Below, one piece after another: positions 32,920 through 42,815 of a DNA stretch of 64,000 nt. The notes below the pieces were generated by a model, which was given only the letters and a program-made list of their open reading frames with translations, was not told where the DNA came from and ran no database searches. The stretch is from Phycicoccus sp. HDW14 (GTDB lineage: Bacteria; Actinomycetota; Actinomycetes; Actinomycetales; Dermatophilaceae). The position numbers were made by a program, and so were the translations under genes. The stretch lies in the NCBI RefSeq assembly GCF_011383005.1, contig NZ_CP049935.1, forward strand, positions 1,426,001 through 1,490,000, given 5' to 3'. Numbering within the stretch: position 1 is the stretch's first letter; each line of letters starts with the position of its first letter.

Positions 32920-33711
32920 GTGAGCGAGGCCGGCCGTCACCCCGTCGGCGGCGCCGAGACGGTGTCGGCCAACCGGGCCTGGTGGGACGCCGAGGCCCCC
33001 GGCTACCACGACGAGCACGGCGCCTTCCTCGGCGACGCGGGGTTCGTCTGGGGCCCCGAGGGCTGGACCGAGGAGGAGCTCGACCTCGTCGGGGTCCGCG
33101 ACGGGATGACCGTGCTCGAGATCGGCGCCGGCGGGGCCCAGTGCTCGCGCTGGCTGGCCGGCGCCCACGACGTGCGGGTCGTGGCCAGCGACCTGTCCGG
33201 CGGGATGCTGCGCACCGCGCGCGACCTCGACGCCACCCACGGCTCGCGCCTGCCCCTGCTGCAGTGCGACGGCAGCGTGCTCCCCCTCGCCGACGCCTCC
33301 GTCGACCGGGTGTTCACCGCGTACGGCGTCGTGCCCTTCGTCGCCGACAGCGGCGCCGTGCTGCGCGAGGCGGCGCGTGTGCTGCGACCCGGCGGGCGGT
33401 TCGTCTTCTCGACCTCGCACCCGGTGCGCTGGGCCTTCCCCGACGTGCCGGGGCCCGAGGGGCTCACCGCGACGCACTCGTACTTCGACCGGACGCCCTA
33501 CGTCGAGAGCGAGGCCGGGGTCGTCACGTACGTCGAGCACCACCGCACGCTCGGCGACCTCGTGCGCCAGGTCGTGGCCGCCGGGCTCGTGCTCGTCGAC
33601 CTCGTCGAGCCGGAGTGGCCCGCGCGCAACGAGGTGGAGTGGGGCGGCTGGTCGCCGCTTCGGGGCCGGCTGCTGCCGGGCACGGCCATCCTCGTCACCG
33701 AGAAGGGCTGA
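32920..33711 (+). CDS. Class I SAM-dependent methyltransferase
   Basis: 263 aa. SAM-binding motif I VLEIGAGGAQCSRWLAG, motif II VVASDLSGGMLRTA, then LPLADASVDRVFTAYGVVPFV and the post-motif LREAARVLRPGGRFVFSTSHPVRW. Methyltransf_11 type; substrate unknown. GTG 32920 is the nearest start before the conserved SANRAWWDAEAPGYHDEHG; the frame upstream overlaps the rpsA promoter region. Convergent with the DUF3068 gene, 23 bp apart. Confidence 0.85.
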   Translation: MSEAGRHPVGGAETVSANRAWWDAEAPGYHDEHGAFLGDAGFVWGPEGWTEEELDLVGVRDGMTVLEIGAGGAQCSRWLAGAHDVRVVASDLSGGMLRTARDLDATHGSRLPLLQCDGSVLPLADASVDRVFTAYGVVPFVADSGAVLREAARVLRPGGRFVFSTSHPVRWAFPDVPGPEGLTATHSYFDRTPYVESEAGVVTYVEHHRTLGDLVRQVVAAGLVLVDLVEPEWPARNEVEWGGWSPLRGRLLPGTAILVTEKG

Positions 33712-33734
33712 GCCGGGCCGGGTGGCGCGCAGGC

Positions 33735-34669
33735 TCAGCGACCGGAGCCGCGCAGCTCCTCGAGCGAGACGTCGTCGCGGTCACCGTCGCCGTGACGGGT
33801 CGAGCGCGACCCCCGGCGAAGGCGAGGAAGGCGCCACCGACGAGCGCGAGCAGCCCGAGCACGCCGAGCACCCACGGCGCCGCGGCCACGAGGCCGAGCT
33901 GCGAGTTGTTGGCCTTGGCGTCCTCGACGCTCGCGGAGACCGTGTCGTCGGTGAAGCCGAGCCGCAGGTCGAGGACGACGGTGCCGTCGTCGAGGGTGCG
34001 CGTCTGGTGCTCGTCCTGGTCGACGATCGACCCGGTGCCCTTGTCGACCCACAGGGTCTTCTCGTCGCTGTAGGTGCCGGAGACACCGCTGGCGATCTCG
34101 GCGGGCTCGTCCTGGATGCTCACCTGGTACTTGTAGGTGGCGAGGCCGTCGACGTCCTCACCCCCGGCGTACGTGGCGTCGACCGTGCGACCGAGCAGGC
34201 CGTCCCAGTACTTGTAGGTCTTCTGCTCGGGGCTGAAGGGCCACTTGTTGACGACGCCCTCGTGCACCTCGGCCCCGAGCTTCTCGGCGGTCGCCGCGTC
34301 GACCGACTCGGCGGTGACGCGGTCGGTGGCGAACCGGTCGGTGCCGGCGGTGACGAGCGGGCTGCCCTCGCCGGTGTCCTTCGTGCAGTCGGGCGCACCG
34401 GACACGTCGCGCATGAGGCAGGAGAAGGTGTCGAAGACGACGGTGTCGGAGGTGGACGCCTCGCCGTCGGCGACCGTGTGGCTGATCGCGCGGACCGGGC
34501 CCGGCTCGCCGGTGGGGAGCTTCGTGGCCTCACCGCTGAGGCGGGTCACCGAGTCGATGGTCAGGGGCGTCTTCCGCACCTGGCCCGGCACGTACACGAG
34601 CGTGAGCACCGCTGCCGTGACGAGGAACCCGGCAAGGCCCAGCAGGACGAAACCGACGGTCTTGCGCAT
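33735..34669 (-). CDS. DUF3068/PorA-family membrane-anchored protein (3' frameshift)
   Basis: About 311 aa when repaired. One N-terminal membrane helix (MRKTVGFVLLGLAGFLVTAAVLTLVYVP), a long extracytoplasmic domain (SCLMRDVSGAPDCTKD, KYWDGLLGRTVDATYAG, TLWVDKGTGSIVDQDEHQTR) and a C-terminal helix (WVLGVLGLLALVGGAFLAFAGG). This topology fits the actinobacterial DUF3068 family. One extra base in the run 33810-33814 replaces a scrambled tail with SLEELRGSGR and a stop at 33735. Its promoter carries the shared 17-nt motif. Function unknown; envelope role inferred. Confidence 0.82.
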
Positions 34670-34707
34670 GGCACCTTTGCCTTGTCTCTCAGCGGATGGT
34701 CGCGGTG

Positions 34708-34724
34708 ACCCTACCAGTGGGTAG
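34708..34724 (-). promoter_or_regulatory. Shared 17-nt promoter motif, copy 1 (DUF3068 gene)
   Basis: Minus strand reads CTACCCACTGGTAGGGT. TAGGGT is a -10 box preceded by TGG (extended -10), and CTACC/GGTAG form a quasi-palindrome. It lies about 38 nt before the ATG at 34669; AAAGG serves as ribosome site. Confidence 0.6.
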
Positions 34725-34761
34725 GACCGCCTGTCCCCCACCCGATGCGGCGCGGCGCAGG

Positions 34762-35703
34762 TCAGACCAGCTCGGGGTGGGACCGGAACCACCCGATGGT
34801 CCGTCGCAGGCCGTCCTCGATGCCCACCGAAGGGCTCCACCCGAGGCGCTCGTGGGCCAGCGTCGTGTCCGGCCGGCGGACCGTGGGGTCGTCGACGGGG
34901 CGCTCGACGAAGACCACCTCGGAGGTGGACCCGCACAGCTCGACGATCCACCGGGCGAGGTCGAGGACGCTCAGCTCGTGGGGGTTGCCGAGGTTGACCG
35001 GACCGGCCTCCCCGGAGTCGGCGAGGGCCAGCACGCCGCCGACGAGGTCGTCGACGAAGCAGACCGACCGGGTCTGGCTGCCGTCGCCCGCCACCGTCAC
35101 CGGCTCCCCGCGCAGGGCCTGCCGGATGAAGGTCGGGATGGCCCGGCCGTCGTTGGGGCGCATCCGCGGGCCGAAGGTGTTGAAGATCCGGGCGATCGCC
35201 GTGTCGACCCCGTGGGTGTTGCGGTAGGCCAGGGCCACGGCCTCGGCGAAGCGCTTGGCCTCGTCGTAGACCCCGCGCGGGCCGACGGGGTTGACGTGGC
35301 CCCAGTACGACTCGGGCTGGGGGTGCACGCGCGGGTCGCCGTAGACCTCCGAGGTCGAGGCCAGGACGAACCGGGCGCCCTTGTCGCGGGCCAGCCCGAG
35401 GGCGTGGAGGGTCCCGATCGAGCCGACCTTGAGGGTCTCGATCGGGAGGTTGAGGTAGTCGATCGGCGAGGCCGGGCTCGCGAAGTGCAGGACGACGTCG
35501 ACCGGGCCGCCGACGTGGACGTAGTCGGTGACGTCGCTGCGCACGAGCCGGAAGCCGGGGTTCGGGGCGAGGTGCGCGACGTTCTCGGGGGTGCCGGTGA
35601 GGAAGTTGTCGAGGCAGAGGACCTCGGCGCCGCGCGCGAGGTAGGCCTCGCAGAGGTGGCTGCCGAGGAACCCGGCACCACCGGTGACGACGACCCTGCT
35701 CAT
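34762..35703 (-). CDS. UDP-glucuronate decarboxylase (UDP-xylose synthase)-like SDR
   Basis: 313 aa extended short-chain dehydrogenase. NAD motif [13 protein letters not shown] at the N-terminus, catalytic Ser/Glu region [20 protein letters not shown], and the active-site YDEAK within [15 protein letters not shown], which is the UXS hallmark. [13 protein letters not shown] and CFVDDLVGG fit too. Expected reaction: UDP-glucuronate to UDP-xylose; a dTDP-glucose dehydratase is the less likely alternative. Start ATG 35703 with GGGAAGG upstream; an in-frame start at 35718 is disfavoured. It probably supplies pentose donors to the glycan region. Confidence 0.85.
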   Translation of the reverse strand: MSRVVVTGGAGFLGSHLCEAYLARGAEVLCLDNFLTGTPENVAHLAPNPGFRLVRSDVTDYVHVGGPVDVVLHFASPASPIDYLNLPIETLKVGSIGTLHALGLARDKGARFVLASTSEVYGDPRVHPQPESYWGHVNPVGPRGVYDEAKRFAEAVALAYRNTHGVDTAIARIFNTFGPRMRPNDGRAIPTFIRQALRGEPVTVAGDGSQTRSVCFVDDLVGGVLALADSGEAGPVNLGNPHELSVLDLARWIVELCGSTSEVVFVERPVDDPTVRRPDTTLAHERLGWSPSVGIEDGLRRTIGWFRSHPELV

Positions 35704-35734
35704 GCGCTGCCTTCCCACGTCCCGGACCGGCGTG

Positions 35735-35751
35735 ACGCTACCAGCGGGTAG
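35735..35751 (-). promoter_or_regulatory. Shared 17-nt promoter motif, copy 2 (UXS-like gene)
   Basis: Minus strand reads CTACCCGCTGGTAGCGT, with extended -10 TGGTAGCGT. Arms GCTACC/GGTAGC make it a perfect 6-bp palindrome with a 4-bp centre. It lies 31 nt before the ATG at 35703. Confidence 0.6.
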
Positions 35752-35803
35752 CGCGCCGCACCGTCACCTCGGGATCCGGGGCGCGGCCCTACAGTTGCCG
35801 CCC

Positions 35804-36919
35804 ATGACCCGACTCCCGGCGCTCGACGGCCTGCGGGCCGTCGCCGCCGCGCTCGTCGTCCTCACGCACGCGGCCTTCCTCACCGGGACCGTGGTCACCG
35901 GCGGCCTGCCCGGGCGGCTGATGGGTCGCGGCGACTTCGGGGTCGACCTCTTCTTCGCCCTCTCCGGCTTCCTCCTGCACCAGCGCCTCCTGCACGACCG
36001 CCGCGAGGGCGTCACCGACGTGCGCTCCTACCTCCTGCGGCGCGCCGCCCGCGTGCTGCCGGCCTACTGGGTGGCCCTGGCGGCCGTCGTCGCCGTCACC
36101 CTCCCCCCGGTGCGCACCGTCGTCGCCGAGGTCCTGGCCGTCCAGACCTACGTGCCGGGCGCGCAGATCGACGCGTTCTCGCAGTCGTGGTCGATCCCCA
36201 CGGAGCTGGCCTTCTACGTCGCCCTCCCGGCCGTCGCCGTCGGGCTCGAGCGGCTGCGGGTGCGCGACGCCCGGTGGCCGGTGCCCGCCCTCGTGGTCAG
36301 CGCCCTGGTCCCCCTCGTCGTCCTCGCCCTGCTGCCCCCGGCCGAGCTCGGCGTCGACGTGCTGGTCGAGCGGTGGCTCCCCTTCCGGTGGGCGGACTTC
36401 GCGGTGGGGATGGTCCTCGCCGAGGTCGCCGCGCACCCGGGGTCCGCACTGGCGCGCCGGGTCCGGGCCGTCGCCTCGGACACCACCGGGTGCCTCGTCG
36501 TCGGCGCCGCGACCTTCGCGCTCGCGACGACGGCGGTGGCCGGCCCGCTGACCCTCGGCTCGGTGTCCGGACCGCAGATCTCCACCCGCATCCTCCTCGG
36601 GGCGCTCTTCGCCCTGGCCCTGCTCGCGCCCCTGACCGTCGGGGACGGCGGGGCGTGGGCCGACCTGCTGGCGCGCGGGCCCGTGCGGTGGGTGGGCACC
36701 GTCTCGTTCGGGCTCTTCCTCTGGCACCTGCCGGTGCTCACCGGGCTGCTCGCGCTCTCGGGGCTGCCCGTGTTCCGCGGCGGCTTCGTGCCCCTGCTCG
36801 TCGTCGGCGTGCCGGTCTCGCTGACGCTGGCGTGGCTCAGCCTGCGCCTCGTCGAGCTGCCCGCCATGCGCTGGGCGGCCCGACGCTCGCCGCTGCCACG
36901 AGTGCCGCACCGAGGATGA
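35804..36919 (+). CDS. Acyltransferase 3 (OafA-like) membrane protein
   Basis: 371 aa, about ten membrane helices. Family signs: LPALDGLRAVAAALVVLTHAAF (catalytic His region), FGVDLFFALSGFLLHQRLL, RRAARVLPAYWVAL, WSIPTELAFYVALP and a terminal FGLFLWHLPVL. It O-acylates sugars of envelope glycans at the membrane. It has no SGNH tail, unlike the second copy at 56464. ATG 35804 lies 8 nt after a TACAGT box (35790-35795). Its 3' end overlaps the convergent AftD-like gene by 83 bp. Confidence 0.9.
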   Translation: MTRLPALDGLRAVAAALVVLTHAAFLTGTVVTGGLPGRLMGRGDFGVDLFFALSGFLLHQRLLHDRREGVTDVRSYLLRRAARVLPAYWVALAAVVAVTLPPVRTVVAEVLAVQTYVPGAQIDAFSQSWSIPTELAFYVALPAVAVGLERLRVRDARWPVPALVVSALVPLVVLALLPPAELGVDVLVERWLPFRWADFAVGMVLAEVAAHPGSALARRVRAVASDTTGCLVVGAATFALATTAVAGPLTLGSVSGPQISTRILLGALFALALLAPLTVGDGGAWADLLARGPVRWVGTVSFGLFLWHLPVLTGLLALSGLPVFRGGFVPLLVVGVPVSLTLAWLSLRLVELPAMRWAARRSPLPRVPHRG

Positions 36920-39900
36920 CGAGCAGCGTCGAGGTCGCCTGGGAAGCCGGTCCTCGGATGTCGAAGCCCACCGCGGCAGCGGCGACCACGCCCCCGGCGG
37001 CCGCGAGCACCCCGCCGGTGAGGGCGGGCCGGCGACGCACGCCCGGCAGCCACGCCGCGGCCGCCAGGCCCAGGGCCGCGGCACCGGCACCCGGTGCGCC
37101 GCCGAGGAGCCCCGCACCGAGGACGACGAGCACGGCCGGGCCGGCGCGGCCGCGCCGCCAGCGGGCGGCCGCGATGCGTGAGGCACGGCCGGCCGGGAGC
37201 AGCAGCGCCAGCGGGACCAGCAGCGCGAGTCCGAGCCCCACGAGGAGCCCGGCACGGTAGGCGGTGTCCGGGGCGAACCGGACCTCGAGGTCGCCGGCCG
37301 CCCCGTCGGGCAGGACGAAGCCCTGGCGGAAGCCGTCGACGACGACGGGGTCCAGGCGCGCCCCGGCCAGGGTCGCCTCCCAGCCGGGGTTGCTGTTGGC
37401 GTCGAGGGCCAGTACGCGCTCGGACCCGACCGCCACCCGTCCGGACAAGCGGGTCGGCCCGTCGCGCACCACGTCGGTGGCGGTGGGAGGGGGGCTCGTC
37501 GTCGTGCCGGCGCGGCGGAGCACCGCGGTGGCCGGCTGCCAGCCGTCGACCCCGTCGAGCCGGACGACGTGCCCGCCGCCGGACAGGTCCACCGGCCCGC
37601 AGGCCGTCCACGCGAGCGTGCCCTCACCCCAGAGCGCCGACCGCGGCCCGGTGGCCCGGGTGGGGACCTCCTGCCCGTCGACCACGAGGCTCGGCCCCCG
37701 CCCGCAGGGCAGGTCGAGCGACGGGGCGGGGCGCGGCAGGGTCGCGCCGAGCACCTCGACCTCGGCCAGCTCGAGCCCGGCGGCCGAGCCGGCGTCCGAG
37801 CCCAGGAGGAACCGGAGGGTCATCGAGCGCACGCCCTTCCCGGAGACCGCGAGGTGGCCGTCGCGGCTCGCGCGCCGGGTCGTCGTCGTCCCGTCGAGCG
37901 TCACCTCGACGACGGGGCGCAGGCGCGCCACCCAGTCGCGACGGGTGACGAGCCGCAGCCCGCCGACGTCGACCGGCTGCCGGAGCCGCACGGTCAGCCG
38001 CGGGGAGAAGTCGCCGCCGGCGGGGCTCCAGGCCGTCCGGGGGTCGTCGTCGACCACCGTCGCCGGGTCACCCGCGGGGGCGTCGGTGCGCCGGCTCGAC
38101 GCCTCGACGGCGACACCGGGTGCGGACGTCCCGCGCGGGGCGGCCCGGGGCTGCGGCACGAGGGTGCCCGAGGCCGTCATCCGGCCGGACCCGACGTCGG
38201 GCAGCGTCCGGACCATCCGGCGGCCGCCCTCGGGGTCGAGGGCTCCCCCGCCGAGGCAGACGACGTCGTCCCGGGGACGCACGCAGGCCGTCGAGCCTGG
38301 CAGGCCGGCGTCGAGGGCGACGACGTCGGCCGGCGGGTGGGCGGCCGCGCCGGCCGTGCCGGCCCCGTCGGGCACCGACACCTGCTCGACGGCGGTGACG
38401 CCGGCCAGCCGGACGGTGGCCAGGCCGGTGAGCACCTCGCCGGGGTCGCCGTCGTCGGTGTCGAGCACGACGACGCGCACCGAGCGGGTGGCGCCGGCCG
38501 GGAGGCGGACGTCGGCCCCGGAGACCGGCAGGTCGGCCTCCACGGACCCGCCGTCGGTGACGACCCGGACCTTCGTCGGCAGGCCGATGCCCGTCCGCGC
38601 GCGGGTCCCGTTGCGCCGCAACGGTTCCACGTGGACGGACGCGACGGACGTCGGCGCGGCGAGCGAGACGGTGAGGGCCGGCCGGTCGTCGCCGAACGTC
38701 GTCCAGGCTGTCAGGGGGTCGTCGTCGAGGGCGGCCGCGGGTCGGCCGGCCGGCCGCAGCCCGGCCAGCGTCAGGTCGGCGGCCACCGAGGAGGACGCCG
38801 ACACCGACGCGATGCCCCGCCACGTCGTGGTCGACGCCAGGTCGGTGGTCGGCCACGGCCGGTAGTCGGTCGTGCCGCGCACCCCGGCGGTGGTCAGGGT
38901 CGAGGTGGCGTCCCGTCCGCGGGTGGTGCCGTACCAGCGGTCGCGGGCCCGGTAGCCGTCGGTGACGACCCGCCGCCCCGGGGTCAGCCCGCGGACGCCG
39001 TCGCCGTCGAGGACGACGAGGCCCTGCTCACCCGCCTCGCGCACCGCCCCGAGGTCCTCGGCCCCACCGGCGACGGAGACGACGTCGCCGACGTCCTGCA
39101 CGACGGCCCGCGGTGCGGAGGACCCGAGGTCGTACACCTCGACCGGCCACACGCGCTCGCCGGACGCGTCGAGGCGGGTGGTGCCGAAGCCCCGGACGAA
39201 CTGCGTGCCCTCCGAGTCGCGGACGGCCGAACGGGCCAGGGCCACGGGGGGCTGGCCGGCGACCGCGGCGTCGAGGTCGTTGCGCACGACGAGCCAGCGC
39301 ACCCCGAGCCGACGCAGCACGTCGGCGTCGCCGCCGAGGCCCTGTCCCGCCTGGAGCCGGTGCTCGACGTCGTCGAGGAAGCGGATGGTGCCGGCCGGCG
39401 TCAGCGGCACCGCGTCACGCACCGCGAGGTCGACCGACGACAGCGACCGCAGCGGCTCGTCCATCGGTCGGCCCCAGTCGTACTCGCCGAAGCTGGCCGC
39501 CGGGAGGACGAGCGCGCGGCCCTCGGCGGCGTGGTCGGAGAGCCAGTCCCCGACCTCGACCCACTGGTCGGCGACCTTCCGGAAGGCGCCGGGCGGGGCC
39601 ATCTCGCCGGTCAGCCCGGGTGAGACGGCGGTGACGCCGACGAGCACGACGGCCGCGGCCAGCGCCGGGCGCACGGCCCGGCCCCGGACCCGCCAGCGGG
39701 CGGTGGCCCGGCCCGCGACGGCGAGCGCGTGGGCGAGCCCGACGGTGAGGGGCAGCCGGACGAGCGGGTCGGCCTTGTGCACGTTGCGCAGCGGGGCGAG
39801 GGGGCCGTCGAAGAGGGCCTGGGCCTGCTCGGCCAGGGGCGAGGCCACCGGCCCGGGGTGGGCGACGAGCAGGACGACGGCTCCGACCGCCCCGGTGACG

Positions 39901-40865
39901 AGCAGCCAGCGCCGCTCGGGCAGCCCGCGCAGGCCGAGTCCGGTGAGCCCGGCGGCGGCGACGAGCGTGGTCGCGACGACGAGGGCCGGCACCGTGACGA
40001 GCGCGTTGCCCGCCGGCCACCACGGCCCGGCCGCGGTGACGAGGTGCTCGAGCCAGTGGGTGCTCCCGCGCAGCGCGTCGACCGCCGAGAGCCGCTGCAC
40101 GACGTCGGCCGACCCCTCGATCCACGCGAGGAACGGCGGCGAGTACCGGCCGAGGAGGAGCAGCGGACCCAGCCACCACGCGGAGGCGCACGCGGCGGCG
40201 AGCAGCCACCAGCCGGTGAGCGGGTGGCGCCACCAGCGCCGGCGGGTCAGCAGGAACAGGCCGGTCGGCAGCGCGGCGAGGACGGTCGCGGTGGCGTTGA
40301 CCCCGCCGCAGCCGAGGACGGCCAGCCCCGAGAGGGCGGCGGCCCGACGGGGGGTCATCTCCCCGCGGGCGGCGCGCAGCACCGGCAGGAGGATGGCCGG
40401 GGCGAGCAGCACCGGCAGGGTCTCGGAGGAGATGCCGCCGAGGGTGGTCAGGACCCGAGGGCTCAGCGTCCAGAGCACGGCGGCGGCGACGCGGGTGGCC
40501 GTCGTGCCCACCGGCAGGGCCCGCAGGAGGGCGTGCGCCGCGAGGAAGCCACCGACGAGCAGGAGGGTCCACCAGAGGCGCTGGGCCACCCACGCCGGCA
40601 GCACCGCCGTCGTCACCCCGAAGAACGGGCCCATCGGGAAGAGGTACCCGTACCCCTGGTTCTGGAGGACGCCCCACGTGACCTGCGGGTCCCACAGGTG
40701 CAGGGCCCGGCCCATGAAGCCCCACGGGTCGAGGTAGAGGTCGGTCTTGGTGTCGCCGGACAGCTGACCGCTCGTGGCCGACCACGCGACGGCCGCGACG
40801 AGCAGCGAGCCCGCCAGGACGAGGAGGCGCTCCCGGCGCCGGGCGCTGCCCCCGGGACCGCTCAC
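36837..40865 (-). CDS. AftD-like (DUF3367) arabinofuranosyltransferase, copy 1
   Basis: 1342 aa. The N-terminal ~400 residues hold about 11 membrane helices of GT-C fold with an early loop containing DTKTDLYLDPWGF. A large extracytoplasmic part follows, with beta-sandwich carbohydrate-binding-like repeats (STTTWRGIASVSASSSVAADL; DDDPLTAWTTFGDDRPALTVSL; DDDPRTAWSP) and a final pair of helices. This is the layout of mycobacterial AftD, which adds alpha-1,3-arabinofuranose from a decaprenyl donor. The GTG start overlaps the upstream methyltransferase stop (GTGA). Whether arabinose is the true sugar here is not shown. Confidence 0.85.
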   Translation of the reverse strand: MSGPGGSARRRERLLVLAGSLLVAAVAWSATSGQLSGDTKTDLYLDPWGFMGRALHLWDPQVTWGVLQNQGYGYLFPMGPFFGVTTAVLPAWVAQRLWWTLLLVGGFLAAHALLRALPVGTTATRVAAAVLWTLSPRVLTTLGGISSETLPVLLAPAILLPVLRAARGEMTPRRAAALSGLAVLGCGGVNATATVLAALPTGLFLLTRRRWWRHPLTGWWLLAAACASAWWLGPLLLLGRYSPPFLAWIEGSADVVQRLSAVDALRGSTHWLEHLVTAAGPWWPAGNALVTVPALVVATTLVAAAGLTGLGLRGLPERRWLLVTGAVGAVVLLVAHPGPVASPLAEQAQALFDGPLAPLRNVHKADPLVRLPLTVGLAHALAVAGRATARWRVRGRAVRPALAAAVVLVGVTAVSPGLTGEMAPPGAFRKVADQWVEVGDWLSDHAAEGRALVLPAASFGEYDWGRPMDEPLRSLSSVDLAVRDAVPLTPAGTIRFLDDVEHRLQAGQGLGGDADVLRRLGVRWLVVRNDLDAAVAGQPPVALARSAVRDSEGTQFVRGFGTTRLDASGERVWPVEVYDLGSSAPRAVVQDVGDVVSVAGGAEDLGAVREAGEQGLVVLDGDGVRGLTPGRRVVTDGYRARDRWYGTTRGRDATSTLTTAGVRGTTDYRPWPTTDLASTTTWRGIASVSASSSVAADLTLAGLRPAGRPAAALDDDPLTAWTTFGDDRPALTVSLAAPTSVASVHVEPLRRNGTRARTGIGLPTKVRVVTDGGSVEADLPVSGADVRLPAGATRSVRVVVLDTDDGDPGEVLTGLATVRLAGVTAVEQVSVPDGAGTAGAAAHPPADVVALDAGLPGSTACVRPRDDVVCLGGGALDPEGGRRMVRTLPDVGSGRMTASGTLVPQPRAAPRGTSAPGVAVEASSRRTDAPAGDPATVVDDDPRTAWSPAGGDFSPRLTVRLRQPVDVGGLRLVTRRDWVARLRPVVEVTLDGTTTTRRASRDGHLAVSGKGVRSMTLRFLLGSDAGSAAGLELAEVEVLGATLPRPAPSLDLPCGRGPSLVVDGQEVPTRATGPRSALWGEGTLAWTACGPVDLSGGGHVVRLDGVDGWQPATAVLRRAGTTTSPPPTATDVVRDGPTRLSGRVAVGSERVLALDANSNPGWEATLAGARLDPVVVDGFRQGFVLPDGAAGDLEVRFAPDTAYRAGLLVGLGLALLVPLALLLPAGRASRIAAARWRRGRAGPAVLVVLGAGLLGGAPGAGAAALGLAAAAWLPGVRRRPALTGGVLAAAGGVVAAAAVGFDIRGPASQATSTLLVILGAALVAAASVGPPSAWRAARRGAG

Positions 40866-41599
40866 CGGCGGCGCAGCACGAGCAGGAGGTTCCAGGTGAG
40901 CACCTCACGGACCAGCGGCAGGTGGACCACGCCCCGCGCCCAGTCCGGGTGGTAGCGCGGGCTCGCCTCGAGCACCCGGGCGTCGGAGCGGCCGCGCGCC
41001 CAGCGCAGGCCGTCGCCGACCCGGGTCGGGTGCATCGTCACGCCGTACCGGTTCTTCGGCGGGTGGCCGTGGTGCGCCTCGTAGCGGCGGGCCGCGTAGT
41101 CGCCGCCGAGCCAGTGCCACGGCGAGGTCTCGTGGCCGCCCCAGGGCGAGGCCCACGACGTGTACGAGATGACGACCAGGCCGCCTGGCCGGACGACGCG
41201 CAGCATCTCCGCCCCGACCTCCCCGGGGGTGGTCACGTGCTCCATGAGGTTGCTGGAGACCGCGACGTCGACCGAGCCGTCGGCCAGCGGCAGCCGCTCA
41301 CCACGGGCCTGGACCGCCCCGGCCCGGCCGGGCAGGGGGTGCAGTGCGGCGCGGTCGAGGTCGAGCCCGACGTAGCGGGCGCCGGCGGCGGTGAAGGCGC
41401 GGGGGAAGGCGGGCTGCCCGGAGCCCACGTCGGCGACGGTGGCGCCCCCGAGCGGCTCGTGGTCCTCGACGAGGCGCACCGTGTCGTCGGCCAGCTCGCC
41501 GTAGAAGCGGTCGGGCTCGGTCTGCTCGACGAGGAAGGAGCGGAAGAGGCGGACCGAGCGCCCGAGCGTGCGATACCTTCTCGGGGGCTCGGCGCGCAT
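40862..41599 (-). CDS. Class I SAM-dependent methyltransferase coupled to AftD copy 1
   Basis: 245 aa. SAM motif VADVGSGQPAFPRAF, acidic partner YVGLDLDRAALH, then LPLADGSVDVAVSSNLMEHV and LRVVRPGGLVVISYTSW. The later region contains a GGHETSPWHWLGGDYAARRY stretch seen in glycan-cluster methyltransferases. ATG 41599 lies 6 nt after a minus-strand TACCAT (41606-41611). The stop overlaps the AftD start, so the two proteins are co-translated and may act on the same polymer (inference). Confidence 0.88.
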   Translation of the reverse strand: MRAEPPRRYRTLGRSVRLFRSFLVEQTEPDRFYGELADDTVRLVEDHEPLGGATVADVGSGQPAFPRAFTAAGARYVGLDLDRAALHPLPGRAGAVQARGERLPLADGSVDVAVSSNLMEHVTTPGEVGAEMLRVVRPGGLVVISYTSWASPWGGHETSPWHWLGGDYAARRYEAHHGHPPKNRYGVTMHPTRVGDGLRWARGRSDARVLEASPRYHPDWARGVVHLPLVREVLTWNLLLVLRRR

Positions 41600-41657
41600 T
41601 CCGGCATGGTAGCCAGCGCCCGCTGCACGGCCCGACAGGACCATCGAGGCGAGCGAG

Positions 41658-42767
41658 GTGACGGTGCGCGTCCTGCTCCACAACTGGCGCGACCTGCACC
41701 ACCCCGAGGCCGGCGGGGCCGAGAAGTACCTCGTCACCGTCGCGCAGGGGCTCGCGGCCCGCGGCCACGACGTGACCTTCCGGACCGCCGCCTACCCCGG
41801 GGCGCTGCCCGACGAGAGGACCGGCGGCGTGCACTACGTCCGCAGGGGCGGCCACTACTCGATGTACCCCCGCGCCCTCGCGGCGACCGGCCGCCGGCGC
41901 CCGGACGTCGTCGTCGACGTCCAGAACGGCGTGCCCTACCTGTCACCGCTCGCGACCCGGGCGCCGGTGGTCAACCTCGTGCACCACGTGCACCGCGAGC
42001 AGTGGCCCGTCTTCTTCGGGCCGCGGACGGCCCGGGCCGGCTGGTGGGTGGAGTCGCGGCTCGCCCCGGCCGTGTACCGGGGCAACCGCTACGTGACGGT
42101 GAGCGACGCGACGCGCGCCGAGCTCGTGTCGCTGGGGGTCGCGGCCGACCGGATCACGATCATCCACAACGGCACCGACGCCGTGGCCGGGGACGCCCCG
42201 CGCTCGGCGACGCCACGCGTCGTCGTCCTCGGGCGGCTGGCGCCGCAGAAGCGGGTCGAGCTGGCGGTCACGTCGGTCGCGGCGCTCGTCACCGAGCTGC
42301 CGGGGCTGCACCTCGACGTCGTGGGCTCCGGGTGGTGGGAGCCCCAGATCCGGGCCCACGTGCGGGCCCTGGGCGTCGAGCGGCACGTCACCTTCCACGG
42401 CCACGTGTCCGAGGCCGAGAAGCACCGGCTGCTCGCGGCCGCCTGGGTGCACGCCATGCCGAGCCTCAAGGAGGGCTGGGGGCTGGTCGTCGTGGAGGCC
42501 GGCGTGCACGGCACCCCCACCGTCGCCTTCCGCGACGCCGGCGGGCCGGCCGACTCAGTGCGCGACGGGGAGACGGGGCTGCTCGTGGGTGGCGGGGTCG
42601 AGGGACACGACTCCCCCGAGCTGACGGCGGCGCTGCGCCGGCTGCTGCTCGACGACGGCCTGCGCGGTCGGCTCGCGACCGCGGCGCGCGGCTGGGTGGG
42701 CCGGTTCCGGTGGGAGGACACCGTCACGGCGTGGGAACGACTCCTCGAGGACGAGGCGGGTCGGTGA
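41658..42767 (+). CDS. GT4-family glycosyltransferase, copy 1
   Basis: 369 aa GT-B retaining glycosyltransferase. The N-terminal domain has WRDLHHPEAGGAEKYLVTVAQGLAARGHDVT; the C-terminal donor domain has VVVLGRLAPQKRVELAV and the E-x7-E motif in KEGWGLVVVEAGVHGTP. No membrane helix; it acts at the cytoplasmic face. Closely related to the GT4 gene at 47879: the stretches around HHVHREQWPVFFGP and WVESRLAPAVYRG have clear counterparts there. GTG 41658 used; GTG 41664 is also possible. Divergent from the methyltransferase. Confidence 0.9.
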   Translation: MTVRVLLHNWRDLHHPEAGGAEKYLVTVAQGLAARGHDVTFRTAAYPGALPDERTGGVHYVRRGGHYSMYPRALAATGRRRPDVVVDVQNGVPYLSPLATRAPVVNLVHHVHREQWPVFFGPRTARAGWWVESRLAPAVYRGNRYVTVSDATRAELVSLGVAADRITIIHNGTDAVAGDAPRSATPRVVVLGRLAPQKRVELAVTSVAALVTELPGLHLDVVGSGWWEPQIRAHVRALGVERHVTFHGHVSEAEKHRLLAAAWVHAMPSLKEGWGLVVVEAGVHGTPTVAFRDAGGPADSVRDGETGLLVGGGVEGHDSPELTAALRRLLLDDGLRGRLATAARGWVGRFRWEDTVTAWERLLEDEAGR

Positions 42768-42815
42768 GGGCCGAGCGGTCGGCGGTGCCGGGTGGAGGCC
42801 GTGGCGGCCGCCGGG

